Shown here: piece by piece, positions 24,440 to 34,020 of the stretch
Layout of the letters: the number at the start of each line of letters is the position of its first letter
How positions within the stretch are numbered: the first letter of the stretch is position 1
Assembly (NCBI RefSeq): GCF_041224415.1
Contig: NZ_JBGFFE010000003.1
Location: forward strand, 1-64,000
Reading direction: 5' to 3'
DNA from: Clostridium_B lapidicellarium
Lineage (GTDB): Bacteria; Bacillota; Clostridia; Clostridiales; Clostridiaceae
DNA length: 64,000 bases
Notes under the pieces: generated by a model
Told to the model about the DNA's origin: nothing
What the model saw: the letters and a program-made list of their open reading frames with translations, nothing else
The model's database searches: none
Made by a program: the position numbers and the translations under genes

Positions 24440-25402
24440 TTGAAAGGCAGATTTGTAATTGGAGTGGATCTAGGAGGTACGAAGATCAGCACTGCTTTAG
24501 TGAATTTGAGTGGAAAAATAATTTATCATAAAATCCTTCCAACTAATGTGGAAAGAGGAGAAAAAGCCATATTAAATACAGTGACAGTCCTTGTAAAAGA
24601 TATGATGAAAAACTGCGAATTGAACATTAGGGAAATAAAAGGCATTGGAATCGGGGCTCCCGGACCTCTTGACTTAATTAAGGGCGAGATATTGTGCACT
24701 CCTAATTTGCCTTTTAAAAACTTTAATATTGTAAATCCGTTAAAAAGTGTGTTTGATCTGCCTGTTTATCTGGAGAACGATGCAAATGCTGCTGCATTGG
24801 GAGAATACATGTTCGGGGCGGGCAGAGGCAGCAAAAACATGATATTTATTACGGTTTCTACGGGGATAGGTGCAGGTGCGGTGCTCAACGGCAAACTGTA
24901 TAGGGGAAATACTCAAAACGCCCTGGAAATTGGACATATGACTTTGGAAAAGGACGGTCCCATTTGCAACTGCGGCAACAGGGGGTGTGCAGAGGTACTG
25001 GCTTCAGGTACTGCAATTGCAAGGGAAGCAAAAAAGGTTATAGAAAGCGGGGCACCCACATCTCTTCGTAAATATGGAAGGATAACTGCTAAGGAAGTTT
25101 TTAAAGAAGCAGGTTGTGGAGATGTCAAGTCTGCGGAAGTATTGGATAGGGCATTGAATTATTTGGGAATATGTGTGGCCAATGTAATGAATTGTTTTGA
25201 TCCGGAAGTTTTGATAATAGGCGGAGGCGTTTCAGAAGGCGGCAATATAGTTGTTGATAAAGTGAAGGAAGTAGTGGAAAAGAGATGCTTTAAGGTTATA
25301 AGTGAGAATACCAAAATACTCAGAGCAGAACTTGGAACCAATGCAGGTGTTATAGGGGCAGCTGCATTGGTTATATTGCAATCTAGAAAGTGTGATCCCT
25401 GA
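24440..25402 (+). CDS. ROK-family sugar kinase (glucokinase-like)
   Basis: Product of 320 residues from the TTG at 24440, which has GGGAGG seven bases upstream; the TTG at 24425 overlaps that site. The ATP-binding start VDLGGTKIS, the sugar-binding and catalytic stretch LENDANAAALGE, and the ROK zinc motif C-x-C-G-x2-G-C-x-E (CNCGNRGCAEVLASG) preceded by GHM are intact. It therefore looks active and glucokinase-like rather than a repressor (no HTH). It is the last gene of the methyltransferase cluster, 28 bases after the previous stop. A sugar kinase is an unexpected partner there. Its last 20 bases overlap the convergent small gene. Confidence 0.88.
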   Translation: MKGRFVIGVDLGGTKISTALVNLSGKIIYHKILPTNVERGEKAILNTVTVLVKDMMKNCELNIREIKGIGIGAPGPLDLIKGEILCTPNLPFKNFNIVNPLKSVFDLPVYLENDANAAALGEYMFGAGRGSKNMIFITVSTGIGAGAVLNGKLYRGNTQNALEIGHMTLEKDGPICNCGNRGCAEVLASGTAIAREAKKVIESGAPTSLRKYGRITAKEVFKEAGCGDVKSAEVLDRALNYLGICVANVMNCFDPEVLIIGGGVSEGGNIVVDKVKEVVEKRCFKVISENTKILRAELGTNAGVIGAAALVILQSRKCDP

Positions 25403-25748
25403 TCTGTCCCCCAGTTTCTCCTATGACTTCTTTTAGTTTTTGAAGATTGAATGAATCGGAATCTATGACCACTTTGTAATTTGTATTTTCAATCTCCCTT
25501 AAGTTTCCAAATCCACCCGACATTGGACTTCCTGAAATAGACATTTTTTGAGATGAATCATTTGTGAATTTTCTGGAATTTATCACATTTGAAAAATTCA
25601 TATCGGATTCTAAATTTGAATTCGTGTTGTATAGATCTATGTAATTGTCGTTTAAATCGACCATGGCATTTGGAAAACCTGCATTTTTTAATTTCTCCAC
25701 TGCATTGTTTGCATTTTTTAGGCCATTATAATAAATTTCAACTCTCAT
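25383..25748 (-). CDS. Conserved-looking small protein of unknown function
   Basis: Product of 121 residues, not recognised with certainty. The N-terminus (MRVEIYYNGLKNANNAVEKLKNAGF) and the C-terminus (YKVVIDSDSFNLQKLKEVIGETGGQI) each look like a strand-helix unit, with a polar, glycine/serine-rich middle (SGSPMSGGFGNLRE). The layout recalls general-stress proteins of the 17M/YflT kind, but similarity is too weak to claim. A good AGGGAGTG lies nine bases before the ATG, so it is probably real. It overlaps the ROK gene tail to tail by 20 bases. Confidence 0.6.
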   Translation of the reverse strand: MRVEIYYNGLKNANNAVEKLKNAGFPNAMVDLNDNYIDLYNTNSNLESDMNFSNVINSRKFTNDSSQKMSISGSPMSGGFGNLREIENTNYKVVIDSDSFNLQKLKEVIGETGGQIRDHTF

Positions 25749-25893
25749 TTTAAAATCACTCCCTGTAAAAGCAAAATATTGAGATTGAAATTATTTTTCC
25801 CACTTATATGAAAATTATTCAATATTCAAGAATCACCTGATTTTGAGTGTCTTATTTTATTGGCTTTCATATCTATATATTGAGGTGATTTTA

Positions 25894-26817
25894 TTGAAGG
25901 CAAATGCTGTATTTGAAGGTGGGGGTATAAAGGGAATAGGACTCATAGGTGCCGTGTGTTATTTTGAAAAAATGGGGTACAGGTGGAATGAATTTGCAGG
26001 AACTTCTGCAGGGGCGATTATAGCTTCACTTTTGGCTGTGGGATATAGAGGTGAAGATCTCAAGAACATAATGATGAACCTGGATCAAAAAATGTTCTTC
26101 AAGAAAAGGGATATCTGGAAGATCTCCATGCTAAAAAATACTATTTCACTTTTCAAGGATAAAGGTATATACTCGTCTAAGGCTGTAGGAAGATATATTG
26201 AGGAGCTTTTATTGAGAAAGGGAAAGGTAACTTTTGAGGACATAAGTGCGGGCAATAAGTCACCCCTTAAAATAATAGCTTCTGATATAACTAAAAAATC
26301 CATGCTCATACTTCCGGATGATCTGGTGAACTATGGAATAAATCCTATGAAATTTAAAATAGCAGATGCAGTGAGGATGAGTATCAGTATTCCGCTGTAT
26401 TTTAAACCGGTGAAACTTCGTTATGGAAATAAATGCAGCTATATAGTCGATGGAGGACTGCTTAGTAATTTTCCAATATGGATATTCGATACAAAAGACG
26501 TTCCAACTTTGCCTACTATAGGTTTTAAATTGACCGAGAAGGAAGGCAGGGGCAGTAATTCAAAGAGAGAAGATTTTATTTCATATCTTTTTGATATAAT
26601 GGGAACAATGCTCGACAAAGATGAGGAAGTCTATGTAAAGGACAAATATGCGGTGAGAACGGTGTTTATTCCCACCTTGGGCGTAAGAACGACTGAGTTT
26701 GATATATCCAGGGATATGAGATTGAAACTATTCGAATCTGGTTATAAAAGTGCCCGGAGATTTTTACACCTCTGGGATTTCAACAAATATATAAGAAAAT
26801 ATGTGGCCGAAAAATAA
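25894..26817 (+). CDS. Patatin-like phospholipase
   Basis: Product of 307 residues from the TTG at 25894; GAGGTG lies six bases upstream, in the same sequence context as the Memo-AMMECR1 start. Motifs of the Ser-Asp dyad lipases are the oxyanion loop GGGIKG (9-14), the nucleophile elbow GTSAG (S38) and DGG (VDGGLLSNFP). No signal peptide, so it acts in the cytoplasm or at the inner membrane face on lipid acyl esters. Such RssA-like proteins are common and mostly uncharacterised. It stands alone between the methyltransferase cluster and cysS. Confidence 0.88.
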   Translation: MKANAVFEGGGIKGIGLIGAVCYFEKMGYRWNEFAGTSAGAIIASLLAVGYRGEDLKNIMMNLDQKMFFKKRDIWKISMLKNTISLFKDKGIYSSKAVGRYIEELLLRKGKVTFEDISAGNKSPLKIIASDITKKSMLILPDDLVNYGINPMKFKIADAVRMSISIPLYFKPVKLRYGNKCSYIVDGGLLSNFPIWIFDTKDVPTLPTIGFKLTEKEGRGSNSKREDFISYLFDIMGTMLDKDEEVYVKDKYAVRTVFIPTLGVRTTEFDISRDMRLKLFESGYKSARRFLHLWDFNKYIRKYVAEK

Positions 26818-26916
26818 ATTGTTGAATTATATTGCGATTGTGGTAATATTTATATATAATGTGGTAATATATATATGTAATGCTAAAGAAGGTTACGGTA
26901 ATAAGGGGAGATAAGT

Positions 26917-28332
26917 ATGAATTTTTATATTTATAATACTATGAGTAGAAAAAAAGAAAAATTTATTCCCATTTGCATGGGAAAAGTTGGAATTTATACT
27001 TGTGGTCCTACAGTTTATAATTATGCTCATATAGGGAATTTAAGAACCTATATATTTGAAGATCTACTGAAAAAATCTCTTGAATATGATTCTTACAGGG
27101 TAAAACATGTTATGAATGTAACGGACGTTGGACATTTACAATCCGATGCAGATACGGGAGAAGACAAGATGCAGATAGGAGCGGAGCGTGAAAATAAAAC
27201 TGTATGGGAAATTGCAAAATTTTACGAGGATGCTTTTTTTAAAGACTGCAAGAAACTTAATATAAGAAGGCCTGATGTAGTCTGCAGGGCAACGGATCAT
27301 ATTCAGGATATGATAAATTTAATCAAGATATTAGAAAAAAAAGGATATACTTATGTGTCAAACGGCAATGTTTATTATTCGATCGATAAATTTAAAGACT
27401 ATAATAAACTTGCACATTTGAGCATGGAAGAGCTCGAGGCTGGAAGCCGGGTGGAAGTTGATAAAAATAAAAAAAATCCGCTGGATTTTGTACTGTGGTT
27501 TACAAATTCTAAGTTTAAAAACCAGGTGATGCAGTGGGATTCACCCTGGGGAAGAGGATTTCCGGGATGGCACATAGAATGTTCTGCCATGTCATTGAAA
27601 TATCTTGGAGATAGAATAGATATACATTGTGGTGGAGTAGATCATATACCGGTACACCATACCAATGAAATAGCTCAATCGGAAGCTGCGGTGGGCCATA
27701 AATGTGTTAATTACTGGATGCACGGAGAATTTTTGGTTACAAATGCGGGAAAAATGTCTAAGTCGAGTGGAGAATTTTTGACACTGTCAAAACTTGAAGA
27801 AAAAGGATTTTCACCCTTGGATTACAGATACTTTTGCCTTCAGTCGAGATATAGAAAACAACTGATATTCAATTATGATGCCCTCCAGCAGGCACATCTT
27901 TCCTATAATAAGTTAAAAGAAAAAATAGCTTCTATAATTTCAACTGTAGATGAAAGCGAAAGGGCAGATGAAAACTTGATAGACAGCTACAAGTCAAAAT
28001 TTATGGAACAGATATGTGATGATTTAAATATGCCAAATGCATTTACAGTTCTATTTGAGGTTATGAAGGATGATGAGCTTACAAACAGGGAAAAGAAGAT
28101 ATTAATAGAGAGCTTTGATACTGTATTTTCTCTGGATTTGTTAAAATATGATGACAAACAGAATTTAAGAGGTATAGATGAAGATGAAGTAAATAGATTG
28201 ATAACTGAAAGAAAGGAAGCAAGGGATAATAAAAATTGGTCTAAAGCTGATGAAATAAGGGATAAACTCAGTGATATGGGTATAGAAATATTGGATTCGA
28301 AAAGTGGAACTACGTGGAGGGTAAAAAGATAA
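26917..28332 (+). CDS. cysS: Cysteinyl-tRNA synthetase
   Basis: Product of 471 residues, full length. Class I motifs are HIGN at 38-41 (the HIGH variant) and KMSKS. The zinc ligands are in the expected places: TCGPTVYNYAH, then GWHIECSAMS, then HCGGVDHIPVHHTNEIAQSEA. It charges tRNA-Cys with cysteine. AGGGGAG precedes the ATG by seven bases. No T-box leader was seen in the 99 bases upstream, and the common neighbours mrnC and the tRNA methyltransferase are absent, so a second cysS elsewhere cannot be excluded. Confidence 0.95.
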   Translation: MNFYIYNTMSRKKEKFIPICMGKVGIYTCGPTVYNYAHIGNLRTYIFEDLLKKSLEYDSYRVKHVMNVTDVGHLQSDADTGEDKMQIGAERENKTVWEIAKFYEDAFFKDCKKLNIRRPDVVCRATDHIQDMINLIKILEKKGYTYVSNGNVYYSIDKFKDYNKLAHLSMEELEAGSRVEVDKNKKNPLDFVLWFTNSKFKNQVMQWDSPWGRGFPGWHIECSAMSLKYLGDRIDIHCGGVDHIPVHHTNEIAQSEAAVGHKCVNYWMHGEFLVTNAGKMSKSSGEFLTLSKLEEKGFSPLDYRYFCLQSRYRKQLIFNYDALQQAHLSYNKLKEKIASIISTVDESERADENLIDSYKSKFMEQICDDLNMPNAFTVLFEVMKDDELTNREKKILIESFDTVFSLDLLKYDDKQNLRGIDEDEVNRLITERKEARDNKNWSKADEIRDKLSDMGIEILDSKSGTTWRVKR

Positions 28333-28410
28333 AAAGTACATTATTTTGCTTTTCATTGGATATAATATGAGAGTTAATCCATTTACAGTTTCAAAAGAGG
28401 AGATGTTTTT

Positions 28411-28761
28411 GTGGAAAACCCGAGAGAAATTTTAAAAGATTGTAATGAGGGCTTTGCTGAATTTAACAAGACCAATGCTGAACAGATGGGGGCTTTTTCA
28501 AGCTCAATGGGAGTTCTGTTCAAAAAAGGGTCCCTGGATGTAAAGACAAAGGAACTTATAAGTGTGGCCATAGGTATATATAACAGGTGCAAGTACTGCA
28601 TTGTGGGCCACTCTTATAAGGCACTTAAAGCAGGCGCTTCCCCTGAAGAGATAATGGAAGCTGCCATGGTAGCTGTGGCCTTTGGTGGGGGACCCTCCAT
28701 GGCTTATTCAGTTACACTTCTTAGAAAGTCCCTTGAAGAGTTTAAATCGGATTTCAGTTAG
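28411..28761 (+). CDS. Carboxymuconolactone decarboxylase / AhpD-like protein
   Basis: Product of 116 residues with the AhpD-type redox motif: C60-x2-C63 and H67 (CKYCIVGH), preceded by LISVAIGIYNR and followed by KAGASPEEIMEA. Proteins of this fold act as peroxidase partners or thiol-disulfide enzymes; the true decarboxylases lack the two cysteines. It starts with GTG, with GAGGAG nine bases before. It stands 78 bases after cysS and ends in a strong terminator. Physiological partner unknown. Confidence 0.85.
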   Translation: MENPREILKDCNEGFAEFNKTNAEQMGAFSSSMGVLFKKGSLDVKTKELISVAIGIYNRCKYCIVGHSYKALKAGASPEEIMEAAMVAVAFGGGPSMAYSVTLLRKSLEEFKSDFS

Positions 28762-28781
28762 ACAATTTTGGAACATAGCAG

Positions 28782-28833
28782 AGCACTGCCGGATGTCAGG
28801 TTATTTTGACTGTACTGCGGCAGTGCTTTTTTG
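28782..28833 (+). terminator. Terminator after the CMD gene
   Basis: AGCACTGCCG pairs exactly with CGGCAGTGCT across a 26-base loop, followed by a run of T. Confidence 0.85.
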
Positions 28834-28884
28834 ATTCTGAATTCCTGTTTCAGATATATAAATATATAAAAAATAACTGTAAAA

Positions 28885-28893
28885 TGTTATAAT
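28885..28893 (+). promoter_or_regulatory. Extended -10 promoter for the channel gene
   Basis: TGtTATAAT lies 51 bases before the ATG; no clear -35, as is usual for extended -10 promoters. Confidence 0.5.
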
Positions 28894-28943
28894 GAACTTT
28901 TCATATAAGTATAAATAAATATAACTAATACAGAGGTTATAAT

Positions 28944-29834
28944 ATGAAATGGTTTATTAACGTATATAAGATTAAGAAAAAAACTATTTTACTGTTTTTA
29001 GCTTTATTCTACATAATTGTTTTGCTTTGTTTTGGAATTGTCTATTGGGACATTGCAAACCGGTCAAATGGGGAATTTTTTATATTTCAGGATGACATAA
29101 ATATAGATAGGAAAATAAATATGTTTGAAAGGGATCTGGATATTGAAATGTGCAGCAGTGAGCTCAAAAACAGCATAAAAAGCTTATTGCTGTCAAATGA
29201 ATATAAAAGACCTGTTGCAAAACTGGAGTTTGTAGATGATTCCAATCCTCTTGTCAATGTATTTTCTTTTGAAAAAGTTCTGGGGGGAGAGTGGGCCAAT
29301 TATTATTATCTATTGTTTAAAAATGAAGGAATCACACATATTGCCGTGGAAAATTTAGGCCCCAATAAAATAAGTGGAAGATTTGACAGCTATAGAATAA
29401 AGGTGGATTTTTATAAGATAGATGGGAACCCAAAATTAAAAAGTTTTAGGATTTATACAAGAAGTTTCAGTAATGATTTTAAAAAGGTATGCACTCGATA
29501 TATGTGGGTAAATGAATATCCGGTACTCTACAGTGGATTTCCCGGAAACGGATATTTTTATTATCCCTTGAATTTTTATTTTCCGGAACTTGTTAAAAAT
29601 TCCATATCATTTCTGGACGACAGCCCTTTGGTACTCAAGTCGGTAATGAATGAAAAACTCAGATACCCCCTGTGGAATTTTATGTATTTCAGTGCAGTGA
29701 CCATGACTACATTGGGATATGGTGACATTGTACCAAATTCCACAATAGTGCGTATTTTGGTTATGATTGAAACTATAACCGGTGTAACTATAGTTGGAAT
29801 GTTTGCATCATGTCTGTTCTGGAATCGGGGATGA
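28944..29834 (+). CDS. Two-helix potassium channel with a large ectodomain
   Basis: Product of 296 residues. One hydrophobic helix spans about 13-36, a soluble stretch spans about 37-240, and then come the pore helix (about 241-254), the potassium selectivity filter TTLGYGDI at 255-262 and a second helix at about 270-292. The protein stops just after that helix (CLFWNRG), so there is no RCK or other cytoplasmic gate. In ordinary two-helix channels only a few dozen residues separate the first helix from the pore. Here about 200 residues, with no domain I recognise, would face the outside. The filter itself is perfect, so K+ conduction is likely; the ectodomain may sense a ligand, which is inference. 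Confidence 0.8.
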   Translation: MKWFINVYKIKKKTILLFLALFYIIVLLCFGIVYWDIANRSNGEFFIFQDDINIDRKINMFERDLDIEMCSSELKNSIKSLLLSNEYKRPVAKLEFVDDSNPLVNVFSFEKVLGGEWANYYYLLFKNEGITHIAVENLGPNKISGRFDSYRIKVDFYKIDGNPKLKSFRIYTRSFSNDFKKVCTRYMWVNEYPVLYSGFPGNGYFYYPLNFYFPELVKNSISFLDDSPLVLKSVMNEKLRYPLWNFMYFSAVTMTTLGYGDIVPNSTIVRILVMIETITGVTIVGMFASCLFWNRG

Positions 29835-29907
29835 AAATGCATTTAGACGTTTTAAAGATGCAGCTAATTTATAATGACTTTAAATTAGAATTTAGGGGGA
29901 AGTCAAG

Positions 29908-30804
29908 ATGACAAAATTAGTGGAGTGTGTTCCAAATTTTAGTGAAGGCAGGAATGTAAAAATAATTGAGAATATTGTGGATGAGGTTAGAAAAATTGAA
30001 GGTGTAAAACTTCTGGATTATTCTTCGGACAAAGATCATAATAGATCAGTGGTAACTTTCTTGGGAGAACCTGATAAGGTGGAAAGTGCTGCCTTTAATC
30101 TCATAAGGAAAGCAGCCGAACTTATAGACATGAGAAAACATAAGGGTGCGCATCCTAGGATGGGTGCAACGGATGTGGTACCTTTTATACCAATTAAGGA
30201 TGTTTCCACGGAGGAATGCGTGGAAATTTCAAGAAAATTGGGTGAAAAAGTGGGAACTGAACTGGCAATACCTGTTTATTTATATGAAGATGCTGCCAGC
30301 TGTCCCGAGAGAAGAAACTTAGCGGATATAAGGAAGGGTCAGTATGAGGGATTTTTCGAGAAAATAAAAAAGCCCGAGTGGAAACCGGATTTTGGACCTC
30401 AGAAGATGAATGTGAAAAGCGGGGCAACAGTTATAGGAACAAGACTTCCACTTGTGGCATATAATGTAAATTTAGGTACTGATGATGTAGGGATTGCAAA
30501 TGCCATAGCGAGAAAAGTTAGATACATAGGAGGGGGCCTCAGGTACGTTAAAGCTGTGGGCGTAAAGGTGACTGAAAGAAATATAGTACAGGTATCCATG
30601 AATCTGGTGAATTATGAAAAGACACCTGTATATTCAGCACAGGAAATGGTCAAAATGGAGGCAAAAAGGTATGGAGTACCTGTAATAGGCAGTGAGGTCA
30701 TAGGATTGGTTCCAATGAAAGCTCTTATAGATTGTGCAAAATACTATCTTCAAATAGAGAATTTTGACATGAGTCAGGTATTGGAATCCAGATTGTATGA
30801 ATAG
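29908..30804 (+). CDS. ftcD: Glutamate formimidoyltransferase
   Basis: Product of 298 residues, matching the transferase half of animal FTCD. It moves the formimino group of N-formimino-L-glutamate to tetrahydrofolate in histidine breakdown. Characteristic parts are ECVPNFSEGRN at the start, DHNRSVVTFLG with the catalytic-region histidine, HKGAHPRMGATDVVPFIP and NLGTDDVGIANAIARKVR. The cyclodeaminase half is a separate gene at 37485. It is monocistronic, ahead of and convergent with the large regulator gene, and about 3.3 kb from the rest of the hut genes. AGGGGGAAG precedes the ATG. Confidence 0.93.
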   Translation: MTKLVECVPNFSEGRNVKIIENIVDEVRKIEGVKLLDYSSDKDHNRSVVTFLGEPDKVESAAFNLIRKAAELIDMRKHKGAHPRMGATDVVPFIPIKDVSTEECVEISRKLGEKVGTELAIPVYLYEDAASCPERRNLADIRKGQYEGFFEKIKKPEWKPDFGPQKMNVKSGATVIGTRLPLVAYNVNLGTDDVGIANAIARKVRYIGGGLRYVKAVGVKVTERNIVQVSMNLVNYEKTPVYSAQEMVKMEAKRYGVPVIGSEVIGLVPMKALIDCAKYYLQIENFDMSQVLESRLYE

Positions 30805-30817
30805 AGCTGTATTCTAA

Positions 30818-30855
30818 TAAGGATGATTTTCAGCGGCTGCCGAAAATCATCCTTA
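30818..30855. terminator. Bidirectional terminator between ftcD and the BTAD regulator
   Basis: TAAGGATGATTTTC pairs with GAAAATCATCCTTA around a loop of about ten bases. It serves ftcD and overlaps the last codon of the convergent regulator. Confidence 0.75.
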
Positions 30856-33800
30856 CTTTATATCTGTACTTTCAGCTTTGGATTTTAGCTTTAAAAGCAC
30901 ATCGATCTCATAATAATCCAGAGATCTTTTTAAATATTCAATACCGCTTTTACAGTAATAGTCTATATTTTGACAGAGATATTTTTGAAAAATGGAATTT
31001 AACCCTTTATTTTCCATCATTTTTATTCTGATTGATGCCTTAATGCTGTATACAAGTCCTATTTCATGGGGGCTTTTTAACATTTCTGAATGAGTATGGG
31101 CGGCTTTTAAATAATTTAATGCCGCGTCAAAATTTCCTTCATCTATTTTAATTAAGGACATGAAAGCTTCCGCTACGGAACGTCCCCAGACCAAATCAAA
31201 GTGGTTGTATATTTTGAGGGATCTGCTGAAATATTCCTTTGCAAGGGTGTAGTTTCCCATGTCAAAAGCTGCTTCACCTGCATTGATATTGAATATTGCA
31301 CTGGTTGAAGTTATCTTTTTTTTCTCACATATCTTAATGGCTTTATTATAGTAGTCTATAGCTTGCGGGAACTTCGTGGAATATCTTCTTATTTCACCTA
31401 TATAATTATAGGCGGCTGCTATGTTCAGTGCATATTTGTCAGATACCGAATCATTTCTTTCAAGTATGTCTATGGATTTATTCAAGAGCTTTTCCGCTTC
31501 TGTGTAATTTCCGCACATATTGTTGTAAAGTGCCTTTAACCTGAAAAGTACGGCTTTTTCATCTTCATAGGCTTCAGATACTGCAATATCAAGTGCCAAA
31601 TTTACGTACAGTATCATGTCCTTTACATCATAGGTTTGTATACAGTAGTAGATCATCTGTTTATAACCTTCAAGGGCATAATTGACATTTTCTATCTGAA
31701 GTGCCTTATCTATCATGCTTTTTATTATTGAAGTACCTTCTTTGTATTCTCCCACCCGGATTAAATATCTTCCCTTCATGTGAAGAAATGTGATTTCCAG
31801 CAGTGTAGTTTCTTTGGAATCGGTTTGACTTTTAATTTTATTCAAAAGCTTTTCTGTTTTGTTCATGCTGTTTAGAGCCTTTTCATCGCTAAAATACAAA
31901 CTGCTGTATTTGGTGTTATTGTAATAGAGTACCGGAAAAAGTTCATGGCTGAACCCAAGATATACATTTAGACTTTTCATTATATATTTAAGCTTTTTCA
32001 CATAATTGCCGGCATTTGAAAAATGGTATATCAGTTTGTAATATATGTTTAAATCGTTTTTATTGCCGGAAAGGCTTTTTTCGAAGATATTTCCTATTTT
32101 GTTGTGCAGTATTTTTTTCCTTGCCATAGATTGATTTGAATATATAAACTCTCTTAATTTCTGGTGAGTGAACTTTAAATTTATATTATTCTCACCTAAG
32201 GCTTCTGTAAGTATAAATTTGTCCTCCAGCTCCTGAAGCATGTCCATTATTTCCAATTCGTCTTTATGCATTAATTTTACCAGTATATAAAGAGGGGTTT
32301 CATCGAAAAACATAGAGCATATATTTAAAATTTTTCTTCCGTTTTCAGATACATCCAGATATCTGCTCTTTAGTATGTCCTGCATTTTTGAGGACATTAT
32401 ATTTATATTTCCATTTGATTTTATTATATTCATGTATTCAGTTAAAAAAAATAGATTTCCTTCTGTTTCATTATAAATTTTTTTGACCATTTTTTTACTC
32501 AGATTGTGATTTGGAAGAGCTTGTTTTATAAAATTTTCAGTCTCTTTAAATCCGAGCCTGTATAGTTCAATGATTTTTATCTTGTCATGCATTTTCATTG
32601 AAGTAATAAATTTATCCAGTTCTTCATTCCTTTCTTTTCTAGAGGTGGCAAGCAAAATTATATTTTTATTTTTACTTAAGATTATGCTGCCTAAAAGTGA
32701 CAAACTCATTGAATCGATCCACTGGATGTCTTCAAATACAAGCAGAATTTTTTTCCTACTGCCGAGATTTTTGAAAACATTTTCTATGGTATTTATAATG
32801 ACCTCGTATTTTAAACTGTTGTTGCTTTCTATAAGTTTTGAATCAATGGAACAGTTTTTGCTAAATTGTGGGAAAAAGCTGCCTATTATGTTTTCATATC
32901 CCTGGGGCAGAGCTATTTTATCTGATTCGATTATTTTTGCCAGGTTTGATATTATGGAATTCCACGGCTTTAGTATATATTCCTTTTCAAATTGATAACA
33001 GCATGTTTCAAAAACATATATGCTGCTTCCAGTTATATTTTCCAGGAATTTTTCCTTTAGTTTCGTTTTACCGATGCCGGCCTCTCCCAATATTAAAACA
33101 GATTTAGTTTCTATGTTGTTGATGAACTTAAAATAATTTGTCTGGAGAAATTTTAATTCACCGCGTCTTCCAAAGAAAAATTTTTGATGCTTTAGGTTGC
33201 TGTGTGTGTATCCTATTTTATTTAGAATTTCCTTGAATAACTTTTTTGTTTCTCTGGAAGGTTCTATGTTTAATTCACTGTTTAAAATTTCTGAGAGTTT
33301 GTTATAGGTTTCAACGGCTTTGTTCAATTTGCCCTCGTACATTAAACTGTACATTAATTTTCTGTAGGAATCTTCATCAAATTCATCAGTTCTTATGAGC
33401 ATTCTACAGTAATTTTCAATTTTATCGTAGTTCTTGTTTTTTTCCTCCAGGGATATTTTTGACTTAAGTCTCCGTATATATATATGCTGCAGGTATTCTC
33501 TGTATTCAATCAGCCAATTTTGAAAACTTTCCGCATTTTTTACGTAAAATCCGGATAAAAAAGGTGCCGTATACAGTCCGATTTCATTTTTATCTTCTAA
33601 AAAGTCAATCACGTCAGATTTTATAACTATGTGTGGATTTATCATGACAGTTGATTTCCTCGGCGATATCAATACCTCAAAATTAAATGTTTTTTTTATT
33701 TTATACAGGGCATTTCTTAAATTTTTCTTAGCGTTACTTTCTTCTTCCTCGGGCCAGAAAAGGCCGGCCAGTTTATCTCTTGTACATTCTTTATTTATAA

Positions 33801-33906
33801 TTAAATAACAAAAAAGAGCCTGTGCTTTATTATAGGGAAATAGGATTTTTACATGGTTCATATTCACTTCAAAATTACCAAACATTTTTATATTTATAAT
33901 ATTCAC
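30853..33906 (-). CDS. BTAD/AAA/TPR transcriptional regulator (SARP-STAND type), candidate hut regulator
   Basis: Product of 1017 residues from the GTG at 33906 (GGAAGG about nine bases upstream). Residues 1-95 form an OmpR-like winged helix (INIKMFGNFEV, LAGLFWPEEEE, NLRNALYKIKK). Residues 100-245 form the bacterial transcriptional activation domain. An AAA_16/STAND ATPase follows with Walker A GEAGIGKT at 274-281 and Walker B LLVFEDIQWID. The remainder to the C-terminus is a TPR array (for example AYNYIGEIRR, AFDMGNYTLAKEYFSRSLKIY). This plan is that of AfsR-like activators, which bind a signal through the TPRs and switch on with ATP. It is divergent from hutU across 248 bases and is the only regulator in the histidine region, so control of hut is inferred. 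Confidence 0.85.
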   Translation of the reverse strand: MNIINIKMFGNFEVNMNHVKILFPYNKAQALFCYLIINKECTRDKLAGLFWPEEEESNAKKNLRNALYKIKKTFNFEVLISPRKSTVMINPHIVIKSDVIDFLEDKNEIGLYTAPFLSGFYVKNAESFQNWLIEYREYLQHIYIRRLKSKISLEEKNKNYDKIENYCRMLIRTDEFDEDSYRKLMYSLMYEGKLNKAVETYNKLSEILNSELNIEPSRETKKLFKEILNKIGYTHSNLKHQKFFFGRRGELKFLQTNYFKFINNIETKSVLILGEAGIGKTKLKEKFLENITGSSIYVFETCCYQFEKEYILKPWNSIISNLAKIIESDKIALPQGYENIIGSFFPQFSKNCSIDSKLIESNNSLKYEVIINTIENVFKNLGSRKKILLVFEDIQWIDSMSLSLLGSIILSKNKNIILLATSRKERNEELDKFITSMKMHDKIKIIELYRLGFKETENFIKQALPNHNLSKKMVKKIYNETEGNLFFLTEYMNIIKSNGNINIMSSKMQDILKSRYLDVSENGRKILNICSMFFDETPLYILVKLMHKDELEIMDMLQELEDKFILTEALGENNINLKFTHQKLREFIYSNQSMARKKILHNKIGNIFEKSLSGNKNDLNIYYKLIYHFSNAGNYVKKLKYIMKSLNVYLGFSHELFPVLYYNNTKYSSLYFSDEKALNSMNKTEKLLNKIKSQTDSKETTLLEITFLHMKGRYLIRVGEYKEGTSIIKSMIDKALQIENVNYALEGYKQMIYYCIQTYDVKDMILYVNLALDIAVSEAYEDEKAVLFRLKALYNNMCGNYTEAEKLLNKSIDILERNDSVSDKYALNIAAAYNYIGEIRRYSTKFPQAIDYYNKAIKICEKKKITSTSAIFNINAGEAAFDMGNYTLAKEYFSRSLKIYNHFDLVWGRSVAEAFMSLIKIDEGNFDAALNYLKAAHTHSEMLKSPHEIGLVYSIKASIRIKMMENKGLNSIFQKYLCQNIDYYCKSGIEYLKRSLDYYEIDVLLKLKSKAESTDIK

Positions 33907-34020
33907 TATACATCCCTTCCTTTTAGTAGGCAGACTATTTAAATATATTATAACATAGTATTTGCATGGAATTAAATATAAAACGTCTTCAATATATGAA
34001 AAATACAGAATTTTAAAAAT

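Noticed and set aside
26818..26916. Possible T-box leader upstream of cysS
   Set aside because: Only 99 bases, no AGGGTGG-type T-box sequence and no terminator/antiterminator pair.
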